From NCBI GenBank assembly GCA_964642235.1, contig CAZXOP010000032.1, forward strand, positions 1 to 16,936: DNA of 16,936 nt. Reading direction: 5' to 3'. Below the pieces are notes generated by a model that saw only the letters and a program-made list of their open reading frames with translations, was not told the DNA's origin and ran no database searches. This stretch comes from CAYSND01 sp964642235. GTDB taxonomy: Bacteria; Bacteroidota; Bacteroidia; Bacteroidales; UBA932. Shown piece after piece: positions 1 to 6,419 of the stretch. The translations under genes and the position numbers were made by a program. How positions within the stretch are numbered: position 1 is the first letter of the stretch; the number at the start of each line of letters is the position of its first letter.

Positions 1-1640
1 CCAATACATTTCTCCTCACTTCCATCTTCACTTCTCCAAATAGGGAGGGGGGTACCCCAATATCTACTCCTTGAAAGGTTCCAATCCTGCAAGTTTTCAA
101 GCCACTTCCCAAATCTACCGGTTCCTGTGGACTCCGGTTTCCAGTTAATTGTATTGTTTAGTTCAATCATCCTCTCCTGAACCGCAGTGGTTCTAATAAA
201 CCAAGAATCGAGAGGGTAGTAAAGCACAGGTTTATCTGTTCTCCAGCAGTGTGGGTAGTTGTGGGTATGTTTTTCAATTTTAAATGCCTTGCTCTCCTGT
301 TTAAGCATAACACAAATATCCACATCGAGGGTGGGTGAATCTTCCGTAGCAGTAGGGTCGTATGCATTCTTAACAAACCTCCCTGCAAAAGGGGTATAAT
401 TTCCAATCAGAACCCTCTCTTTTACGAAGTTTGAATCCATCTCTTCGATCTTATACATCTTCCCCGTTTTATCCACAAGTGCCTGACGATTTCCTGAAGC
501 ATCTAATACTGCTAAAGGGGGAACTCCATTGGCTTTTGCGACTCTATCGTCATCGGCTCCAAAAGTAGGAGCGATATGAACTATACCGGTACCATCTTCG
601 GTAGTAACGAAGTCTCCGGATATAACCTTAAAAGCACCAGCATCAGGTTTTACCCATTGGATTAACTGCTCATAAGAGATACCACATAGTTCTGAACCCA
701 ATAAAGTAGTTTCTAAACCTCTGTAAGGGACTATTTTATCCCCCTGTTTATACTCATCAAAAGAGATCTCTTCTCCCTTTGGATTAAAGAGAGATGAGAG
801 AAGTTGCTCTGCAAGAATATAAACTGCAGGAGCAGCGGTATATGGATTTAACGATTTGACTAAAACATATTTTATTTTCGGACCAACACAGAGTGCTGTA
901 TTAGAGGGGAGGGTCCAAGGGGTAGTCGTCCAAGCAAGAAAATAGAGCTGTTCTCCACCTGAAAGGGAGAAGAGGTTCTTAGAAGCCTCATCTTTTATCA
1001 CCTTAAATTGAGCCACACATGTTGTATCTTTTACATCCTTATAACATCCCGGCTGATTTAACTCATGAGAGCTAAGACCTGTCCCTGCTGCAGGGGAATA
1101 TGGCTGAATAGAGTACCCCTTATATAGCAGACCTTTATTATAAATATCTTTTAGAAGATACCAGAGTGTTTCAATATATCTATTGTCATAGGTAATATAT
1201 GGATTATCCATGTCAACCCAGTAACCTATTCTTTCGGTAAGAGTCTCCCACTCCTTAGTATATTTCATCACCTCACGGCGACAAGTAGCATTATACTCCT
1301 CCACACTTATAGTTTTCCCGATATCCTCTTTAGTGATATTCAACATCTTCTCCACACCAAGCTCTACAGGGAGACCATGTGTATCCCAACCAGCTTTTCT
1401 CTCCACAAGAAATCCGCGCTGTGTCTTATATCTGCAAAAGACATCTTTAATCGCTCTCGCCATAACATGGTGAATGCCGGGCATTCCATTAGCTGAGGGA
1501 GGTCCTTCGAAAAAGACAAATTTGGGTGCCCCCTTCCTATTTATTAATGAACGTTTAAATAGATCCTCTTTTTTCCATTTTTCCAAAACAGAGCTATTTA
1601 TCTCCACCAAGTCTAAACCTTTGTATTCTGCAAATCTCAT
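1..1640 (-). CDS. ileS: Isoleucyl-tRNA synthetase, N-terminal part (gene runs off the window)
   Basis: Charges tRNA-Ile with isoleucine in the cytoplasm; a class I aminoacyl-tRNA synthetase. The frame is open from ATG at 1640 to the window edge, giving 546 codons plus two bases. The N-terminus carries FVFFEGPPSANGMPGIHH (residues 41-58), the class I nucleotide-binding signature, with GIHH where many relatives have HxGH; I recall this form as usual in Bacteroidetes IleRS. It is followed by RKAGWDTHGLPVELGVEK. AWTTTPWTLPSNTAL belongs to the editing domain, and WRTDKPVLYYPLDSWFIR plus the W.LSRSRYWGTPLPIW region near the edge mark the return to the catalytic core. The KMSKS loop and anticodon-binding domain lie outside the window. 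A -7 promoter element sits 23 bases upstream of the start. The gene is divergent from cvpA. Confidence 0.96.
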   Translation of the reverse strand, partial: MRFAEYKGLDLVEINSSVLEKWKKEDLFKRSLINRKGAPKFVFFEGPPSANGMPGIHHVMARAIKDVFCRYKTQRGFLVERKAGWDTHGLPVELGVEKMLNITKEDIGKTISVEEYNATCRREVMKYTKEWETLTERIGYWVDMDNPYITYDNRYIETLWYLLKDIYNKGLLYKGYSIQPYSPAAGTGLSSHELNQPGCYKDVKDTTCVAQFKVIKDEASKNLFSLSGGEQLYFLAWTTTPWTLPSNTALCVGPKIKYVLVKSLNPYTAAPAVYILAEQLLSSLFNPKGEEISFDEYKQGDKIVPYRGLETTLLGSELCGISYEQLIQWVKPDAGAFKVISGDFVTTEDGTGIVHIAPTFGADDDRVAKANGVPPLAVLDASGNRQALVDKTGKMYKIEEMDSNFVKERVLIGNYTPFAGRFVKNAYDPTATEDSPTLDVDICVMLKQESKAFKIEKHTHNYPHCWRTDKPVLYYPLDSWFIRTTAVQERMIELNNTINWKPESTGTGRFGKWLENLQDWNLSRSRYWGTPLPIWRSEDGSEEKCI

Positions 1641-1663
1641 ATAGAACAATATTTTTTAGCTTG

Positions 1664-1671
1664 CAAAGATA
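1664..1671 (-). promoter_or_regulatory. Bacteroidetes -7 element for ileS
   Basis: TATCTTTG on the minus strand matches TAnnTTTG, 23 bases before the ileS ATG. No TTTG -33 element is visible at the usual spacing. It is back to back with the cvpA element at 1701, so the divergent promoters share a 92-base intergenic space. Confidence 0.6.
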
Positions 1672-1700
1672 GGAAAAAAAGATAATTATGTTTTTTTTCC

Positions 1701-1708
1701 TACATTTG
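1701..1708 (+). promoter_or_regulatory. Bacteroidetes -7 element for cvpA
   Basis: TACATTTG matches TAnnTTTG, 24 bases before the ATG at 1733. It lies inside the alternative reading frame opened by the ATG at 1688, which argues that 1688 is not the true start of cvpA. No clear -33 TTTG is seen. Confidence 0.55.
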
Positions 1709-1732
1709 CGTATAAACTTAATACATCATACC

Positions 1733-2227
1733 ATGTCTGCAATCGACATAGTTATCATCGTAGCTTTTGTTCCCGCTATAATAAAAGGGATAAAGGATGG
1801 ATTTATAAAACAAACCACAGCTATATTAGGGCTCTTTCTCGGAGTCTGGATTGCCTATCGGTTTTCAAGCCTCTTTGCAGTTTGGCTTGGGAAATGGGCT
1901 GCTGCACCTGAATCCATTACTAAGATAGTTTCTTTCATATTGATTCTTGTAATCATTATGATTCTGGTTAATCTTATTGGTAGAATTGTGGAGAATGTTA
2001 TAAAAGTAGTTATGTTAGGGTGGCTTAATAAACTTTTAGGGGTGCTAATCGCCTTTCTTATGACTATAATAATACTTGGGTTAATCATTTCGGTAATAAA
2101 CTATATAAACACCTCGTGGTTTACCATACTACCTAAAAAGGTTATTGAAGGCTCTACCCTTTACACACCCATTTCAAACTTCACAAATTCTCTCTTTCCA
2201 TATTTGAAACAGTTTTTTAAATTTTAA
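1733..2227 (+). CDS. cvpA: CvpA family membrane protein
   Basis: A 164-residue inner-membrane protein of the CvpA (colicin V production) family. About four hydrophobic segments are visible, near residues 2-20, 28-48, 60-85 and 95-127. The N-terminal AIDIVIIV...KGIKDGF pattern with a following AxxLGLFLGVW helix is typical of the family. I chose ATG 1733, not 1688, because the extra 15 residues would be encoded across a promoter-like TACATTTG and the family normally starts just before the first helix. In E. coli CvpA is needed for colicin V production, but homologues are widespread in genomes without bacteriocins and their biochemical role is unclear. Here the gene precedes a peptide-export locus by 95 bases on the same strand; whether they are functionally linked is inference. 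Confidence 0.85.
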   Translation: MSAIDIVIIVAFVPAIIKGIKDGFIKQTTAILGLFLGVWIAYRFSSLFAVWLGKWAAAPESITKIVSFILILVIIMILVNLIGRIVENVIKVVMLGWLNKLLGVLIAFLMTIIILGLIISVINYINTSWFTILPKKVIEGSTLYTPISNFTNSLFPYLKQFFKF

Positions 2228-2291
2228 GGAGTCCCCTTTTCGTAAAAAAAAATATTGTTTTTTGTGATTTAGGGACAATTAAAAACATTTT

Positions 2292-2318
2292 CATCGCTTT
2301 CTTCGCTGAAAAGTGATG
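2292..2318 (+). other. Small hairpin just upstream of the 47-codon ORF
   Basis: CATCGCTTT and AAAGTGATG pair over nine positions (one G.T wobble) around a nine-base loop. The stem ends four bases before the ATG at 2323, so it could affect translation or mark a processing site. No T-run follows, so it is not a typical terminator. Function unknown. Confidence 0.35.
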
Positions 2319-2322
2319 TGGT

Positions 2323-2466
2323 ATGGAAAATTTTGAAAAAATAAACAAAACCATCGAAGGTTTGCTCCCCCCTATCAGTGACAAAAAGATAAGAAGATAC
2401 TGCAATCTTCTTATAATCACCCTATTAGTCTCCATAATTCCCCTTATTACTTATTTCATATTATAA
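2323..2466 (+). CDS. 47-residue tail-anchored membrane peptide, unknown function
   Basis: A short ORF not assigned to a family. The N-terminal half is hydrophilic (MENFEKINKTIEGLLPPISD, then KKIRRY), and the C-terminal half, from about residue 28 to the end, is one strongly hydrophobic segment (LLIITLLVSIIPLITYFIL), so the product looks like a tail-anchored inner-membrane peptide with positive charges at the cytoplasmic boundary. The stop is six bases before the transporter ATG, which supports co-transcription and makes this a real gene rather than chance. It has no GG leader, so it is not an obvious export substrate. Small membrane proteins beside bacteriocin genes often give immunity, which makes this the best immunity candidate, but that is inference only. 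Its first 12 bases are identical to those of the second GG-peptide gene. Confidence 0.6.
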   Translation: MENFEKINKTIEGLLPPISDKKIRRYCNLLIITLLVSIIPLITYFIL

Positions 2467-2472
2467 TCTGTT

Positions 2473-4611
2473 ATGAAAAAAGATATTAAGGTAAAACAAC
2501 ATGACAAAACAGATTGTGCGGCGGCTTGTCTTGCCTCCGTTGCATCTTTTTGGGGGTTAAATCTCCCTCTTACACAGATAAGAGAGGCTTGCGGAACAGG
2601 AAAGGAGGGGACTACCTTAAAAGGGATTATAGATGCAGCCGGTAAAATTGGTTTCTCGGCAAAGGGCTTTAAATCCGAGGAGAAGAGAGGGGTTAACCTT
2701 TTTCAGATCCCCAAACCCGCCATCCTCCATCTACAGCGTCCTGACGGATGGTTACACTTCGTTGTACTCTATGAGATAACCCCTAAAAGGGTTACCATAC
2801 TCGATCCTGATGATGGTGAAATTAGGAAAATATCTATTGAGGAGCTCGAATCACAATGGAGTGGTTATATAGTAGTATTAGAACCTACCCCCGACTTTCA
2901 AAAGGGGGAGCATAGAACAAATCTCTTTACACAGTTTAAGGAGTTAATCTTTATGCACCGCAAAGAGCTTTTACCCGCCCTTTACGGCTCAATAGTCTAT
3001 ATATTAGTTGGGTTAAGCACCTCACTCTTTCTCCAACAGATAATAGATAAGGTTCTCCCCACGAAAGAGCTCTCTCTCCTCTCTCTCTTTGCCATAATAA
3101 TGGCCCTGCTAATGGGACTTTCACTCTTCATCGGGTATTTTAGAACCATTCTTATAATTAGGGCAGGGATAAAGATAGATGGAAGATTAATAATGAGTTA
3201 CATTAATCATCTCTTAAAACTTCCCCTCTCTTTTTTTAATTCGCGAAGCATAGGGGAGTTAAATTCGAGAATAGGAGATGCCTATAAAATTCGCTCTTTC
3301 CTATCCGGGCAGCTTTTGGTGATTTTTATAAGTATATTTTCTCTCCTTATTTCATTTGCTCTCCTCTTCACATATTATTGGAAACTTGCACTATTGGTAC
3401 TCCTTTTTGTCCCCCTCTATATACTTCTATATCATATCTCGAATAAGATAAATAAAAAGAATAATAAACAGATTATAGAGTCAGCCGCTCAGTTTGAGGC
3501 CTCCAATATAGAGACACTCTCATCTATTATGTCTGTAAAATACTTTGGGGCTCAGGAGAGATTTTCCAGGAAAACGGAGAGCCGATATTCAGATATGGCT
3601 AATAAGCTTTACAAAGGGGCTAAAAATATTGCACTATTCTCGATCTCTTCAGATGCGATAAGCAAAACTCTGACATTGACGATTCTAATCGTGGGGTCTC
3701 TATTTGTATTTGACTCATCACTAACTATCGGCGAATTGGTCTCATTTTATTCTATTACCTCTTTCTTTACCTCCCCACTCATGACATTGGTGGAGAGCAA
3801 TAGTTCCATAACTGAGGCTCAAATAGCTGCCAAAAGGCTCTTCGAAATAATGGATCTTGAGACCGAAGAGTCATTAAAGACATTTAAAATAAACTCTGTC
3901 AATACCAAAAGCAGAGTATTAAAAGTGGAGGAGCTCTCATTCTCCTACCCTGGGAGAGGAAAACTTCTTGAGAACCTCTCATTTTCAATAGAAAAGGGGA
4001 AAATTACTGCTATAGTAGGAGAGAGTGGAACTGGGAAAAGCACGATTGCAGCACTACTTATGAAGGGTTTAACACCAGAAAGTGGCAATATAAGGTTTGG
4101 AGAGGTAGATATCCGACAGATTCCACATGAAGAGTGGAGAAAAATAATCTCTATTGTTCCTCAGAAAGTTGAATTATTTAATGGTAGTATTATTGAGAAC
4201 ATTGCCCCCGGAGATGAGGAGCCGGATATTGAAAATATAATCTCTGTCTGCCACCTCGTGGGAGCGGACACCATTATTGAGAAATTACCGGATGGGCTCC
4301 TTGGGACAATTGGGGAACAAGGGTGCAATCTCTCCGGAGGAGAACGACAGAAAATAGCCTTTGCCAGAGCCCTTTACAGAGGAGCACATCTCCTTATTTT
4401 GGATGAGCCGACCTCATATTTAGATGATGAGAGTCGAGATAAGATGATTAGATTAATCAAGTCACTCGCCTTATATGAGATAGGAATAGTCCTAATAAGT
4501 CATGATAAGGAGAGCATTAAAATAGCTGATAATATAATATACTTAAATACGAATGCGCATTCGGAAGGTGAAAGCCGCACACCTGAATCTGCGGTAAAAT
4601 TTAAAATCTAA
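2473..4611 (+). CDS. Peptidase-containing ABC transporter (C39 peptidase, TM domain, ATPase)
   Basis: A 712-residue bacteriocin-type exporter (PCAT) that removes GG leaders on the cytoplasmic side and exports the core peptide. All three modules are present. The C39 cysteine peptidase covers residues 1-135, with DCAAACLASV (catalytic Cys15), GWLHFVVLY (His95) and ILDPDDG (Asp111), so the triad looks intact, unlike the degenerate HlyB-type domain. The membrane domain spans about residues 160-430. The nucleotide-binding domain has Walker A GESGTGKST at 516-524, the signature LSGGE at 620-624, Walker B LLILDE at 640-645 and the H-loop His677. Length is normal for the family (about 700). Two GG-leader peptide genes follow within 20 bases, which identifies likely substrates. 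The gene is analogous to cvaB of the colicin V system. Confidence 0.95.
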   Translation: MKKDIKVKQHDKTDCAAACLASVASFWGLNLPLTQIREACGTGKEGTTLKGIIDAAGKIGFSAKGFKSEEKRGVNLFQIPKPAILHLQRPDGWLHFVVLYEITPKRVTILDPDDGEIRKISIEELESQWSGYIVVLEPTPDFQKGEHRTNLFTQFKELIFMHRKELLPALYGSIVYILVGLSTSLFLQQIIDKVLPTKELSLLSLFAIIMALLMGLSLFIGYFRTILIIRAGIKIDGRLIMSYINHLLKLPLSFFNSRSIGELNSRIGDAYKIRSFLSGQLLVIFISIFSLLISFALLFTYYWKLALLVLLFVPLYILLYHISNKINKKNNKQIIESAAQFEASNIETLSSIMSVKYFGAQERFSRKTESRYSDMANKLYKGAKNIALFSISSDAISKTLTLTILIVGSLFVFDSSLTIGELVSFYSITSFFTSPLMTLVESNSSITEAQIAAKRLFEIMDLETEESLKTFKINSVNTKSRVLKVEELSFSYPGRGKLLENLSFSIEKGKITAIVGESGTGKSTIAALLMKGLTPESGNIRFGEVDIRQIPHEEWRKIISIVPQKVELFNGSIIENIAPGDEEPDIENIISVCHLVGADTIIEKLPDGLLGTIGEQGCNLSGGERQKIAFARALYRGAHLLILDEPTSYLDDESRDKMIRLIKSLALYEIGIVLISHDKESIKIADNIIYLNTNAHSEGESRTPESAVKFKI

Positions 4612-4628
4612 ATATCATGGAAGAAAAG

Positions 4629-4808
4629 ATGAAAAATCATTATGGGTTGGTGCTGGTGGACTCTTCCGAGCTCCAACTTGTCAGAGGGGGAATAGGCTGG
4701 CGGGAGATGAGAGAACTCTTGAAACTTCTCGCAGGCTTGGCAGATTTGGCGGCGGATTATTGGCCGGATTTTGTTAGAGGATTTAATAAAGGTTGGAATT
4801 TAGTTTAG
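4629..4808 (+). CDS. Double-glycine leader peptide 1 (candidate bacteriocin/microcin precursor)
   Basis: A precursor for a secreted peptide. From ATG 4629 the leader is 21 residues and ends in SSELQLVRGG, fitting the GG consensus with Glu at -8, Leu at -7, Val at -4 and Gly-Gly at -2/-1. The predicted core has 38 residues, starts IGWREMRELLKLLAGLADLA and ends VRGFNKGWNLV. It has no cysteine, about equal positive and negative charge, three Trp, an amphipathic-helix pattern, and a GxxxG motif (GFNKG). An upstream in-frame ATG at 4617 would give 63 residues. I prefer 4629 because the leader then equals that of the next peptide and a purine-rich GGAAGAA precedes it. The gene begins shortly after the transporter stop and ends two bases before the next start, so the three are probably one transcript. 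No family recognised from the core; toxin versus signal is undecided. Confidence 0.82.
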   Translation: MKNHYGLVLVDSSELQLVRGGIGWREMRELLKLLAGLADLAADYWPDFVRGFNKGWNLV

Positions 4809-4810
4809 TT

Positions 4811-5014
4811 ATGGAAAATTTTAAAGGTTTAAGAACAATACAGATGGAAGAATCACTCTGTATTATGGGGGGCAGATCGAAGGAAATTGCAGATGCCGTG
4901 GAAAAATTTGGTATGGCAGTCGGCGTTTTTTCTAAAATGGCTTGGCGTCTCTTACAGAAGGCACAAAGATGTATATTCGAAATGTCTATGGACGGACAGA
5001 TATATTTTTATTAA
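4811..5014 (+). CDS. Double-glycine leader peptide 2 (candidate bacteriocin/microcin precursor)
   Basis: A 67-residue precursor. The leader is 21 residues and ends in QMEESLCIMGG: Ile at -12, Glu at -8, Ile at -4 and Gly-Gly at -2/-1, a good GG-leader match although position -7 is Ser. The predicted core has 46 residues, begins RSKEIADAVEKFGMAVGVFS and ends DGQIYFY. It is weakly cationic, has a single Cys (no disulfide), and a GxxxG motif (GMAVG) inside an amphipathic helix. I chose ATG 4811; the in-frame ATG at 4793 lies inside peptide 1 and would lengthen the leader. The gene sits two bases after peptide 1, as expected for a co-produced pair, and is followed by a strong terminator. The two cores show no obvious similarity to each other. 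Confidence 0.78.
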   Translation: MENFKGLRTIQMEESLCIMGGRSKEIADAVEKFGMAVGVFSKMAWRLLQKAQRCIFEMSMDGQIYFY

Positions 5015-5031
5015 AGGTCTGATTTTTGTGG

Positions 5032-5067
5032 GAAGATGTTCGGAGACACCGAACATCTTCTGTTTTT
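5032..5067 (+). terminator. Rho-independent terminator closing the transporter-peptide unit
   Basis: A perfect 12-bp stem (GAAGATGTTCGG / CCGAACATCTTC) with the five-base loop AGACA is followed by TGTTTTT. It lies 17 bases after the stop of peptide 2 and before the tolC promoter. Confidence 0.88.
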
Positions 5068-5071
5068 ATGT

Positions 5072-5079
5072 TATATTTG
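5072..5079 (+). promoter_or_regulatory. Bacteroidetes -7 element for the tolC-MFP-tsaB unit
   Basis: TATATTTG matches TAnnTTTG, five bases after the terminator T-run and 20 bases before the tolC ATG. No -33 TTTG is evident at normal spacing. The terminator-promoter pair implies that the export partners are transcribed independently of the peptides. Confidence 0.6.
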
Positions 5080-5099
5080 CAAATTGAATTTATTCCTTA

Positions 5100-6416
5100 A
5101 TGAAGAAAATAATAGTTATTCTCTCACTTGTAATGACTCCACTCCTCCTTCTCGGACAAGAGGGGAATTGGAGTTTGGAGAAGTGTATCGAATATGCATA
5201 TCAAAATAATCTCCAGTTAAAACAGCAGGAGATAATGGTAGAGCAGAGTGAAAACACCCTCCTACAGTCAAAACTTGATTATATTCCAAGTTTTAGCGGC
5301 TCAGTCGGACATAGTATGAACTGGGGAAGGTCGGTTAATATTAATGACCTACAGATAGTCCAAAATCAGCTTTCACAGTCCACAAGCGCAAATGTGGGAG
5401 CCTCTGTTACCCTTTTTGAGGGGTTGTCTAAGGTAAATACCGTTAAGAGTAATCAAACTGCCCTCGAAATATCTAAGAAAGATGTTGAAAAACTAAGGAA
5501 CGATATCTCGATATCTATAACCAGAGCTTTCCTTCAAGTTCTACTCTCAAAAGAACTCCTCAAAACCACACAAGAGAACTTTAAGAGTATCTCCGAACAG
5601 AGAGAGAGGACCTCTAAACTCGTGGAGGCAGGGAGTCAAGCATATAGCACACTACTCGAAATGGAGTCCCAGCTTGCGGCTGAAAGGGTTCAGCTTGTAA
5701 ACGCTACCAATCAACTTAAAAACAATCTGCTCTCTCTAATGCAAATCCTCGATTTGGGATTTGATAACCATTTTGATATTTACGCTCCCGATTTTAACAT
5801 AGACGGAATCTCCCCCTCTTTCGAAAACATTGAGAACTTATTTCAGCTCTCTATGGAGTTACCACAGATCAAAGGGGCAGAGTTAGCTCTTCAAAAGAGT
5901 CAATATCAGCTCTCAGCAGCTAAAGGACGCCTCTACCCCACTATATCATTATCAGCAGGGTATGGCACTTATTTTAGCTCTTTGCAGAATAAAAAATTCT
6001 TTGATCAGTTTAATGAGAATCGAAACCCTTCGGTAAGTTTGTCTCTCAGTATCCCCATTTTCAATCAATTATCCAGGAGTATAAATGTTAGAAATGCCAA
6101 ACTTGCTGTCAGGAACTCAGAGTTAGAGTTAAAAAACAGACATCAAACTCTATATAAAGAGGTTCAACAAGCTGTCACTGATGCTATGGGATATTACCAG
6201 AAATACTTAGCATCTAAAGAGAACCTTAAAGCTATGCAGGAGTCTTTTAGATATGTAGAGCAGAAGTTCGATGTAGGGACATTAAATGGGACTGATTATA
6301 CTGTTGCTAAAACAAATCTATACAAAGCCCAATCTGACTTTTATCAATCTAAATATCAGTTTATCTTTCAATTAAAAATAATTGACTTTTACAAAGGCAT
6401 ACCAATATCACTATAA
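5100..6416 (+). CDS. TolC family outer-membrane channel
   Basis: A 438-residue outer-membrane efflux/secretion channel. An N-terminal signal peptide (about residues 1-20, ending LLLLGQ) precedes WSLEKCIEYAYQNN, the usual opening of TolC/OEP proteins in Bacteroidetes. Two OEP repeats follow (roughly residues 24-215 and 240-430), rich in long heptad-like helices. The second contains the typical SLSLSIPIFNQLSRSINVRNAKLAVRN-type strand-turn-helix (about residues 315-345). The protein would form the trimeric exit duct for an ABC or RND pump. It is three bases ahead of the membrane-fusion protein gene. Because the PCAT gene is the only inner-membrane transporter gene in the window, peptide export is a plausible role, but its separate promoter allows a broader housekeeping role. 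Confidence 0.93.
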   Translation: MKKIIVILSLVMTPLLLLGQEGNWSLEKCIEYAYQNNLQLKQQEIMVEQSENTLLQSKLDYIPSFSGSVGHSMNWGRSVNINDLQIVQNQLSQSTSANVGASVTLFEGLSKVNTVKSNQTALEISKKDVEKLRNDISISITRAFLQVLLSKELLKTTQENFKSISEQRERTSKLVEAGSQAYSTLLEMESQLAAERVQLVNATNQLKNNLLSLMQILDLGFDNHFDIYAPDFNIDGISPSFENIENLFQLSMELPQIKGAELALQKSQYQLSAAKGRLYPTISLSAGYGTYFSSLQNKKFFDQFNENRNPSVSLSLSIPIFNQLSRSINVRNAKLAVRNSELELKNRHQTLYKEVQQAVTDAMGYYQKYLASKENLKAMQESFRYVEQKFDVGTLNGTDYTVAKTNLYKAQSDFYQSKYQFIFQLKIIDFYKGIPISL

Positions 6417-6419
6417 ATT

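Noticed and set aside
1688..1732. Upstream ATG extending cvpA by 15 residues
   Set aside because: The extension is read across a TAnnTTTG promoter element and does not resemble the family N-terminus; ATG 1733 fits better.
2246..2270. A-run/T-run (AAAAAAAAATATTGTTTTTTG) after cvpA as a possible terminator
   Set aside because: The pairing is AT-only with no GC stem, too weak to call a terminator; the following TTTTTTG also does not fit TAnnTTTG.
3067..3091. CTCTCT-rich tract that looks like a simple-sequence repeat
   Set aside because: It encodes ELSLLSLF in a membrane helix of the transporter with CTC/TCT codons; CTC and TCT are frequent codons throughout the window, so phase variation is not indicated.
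4887..5087. 66-codon ORF overlapping GG peptide 2
   Set aside because: It runs through the terminator hairpin and the tolC promoter, and the overlapping frame has a convincing GG leader.
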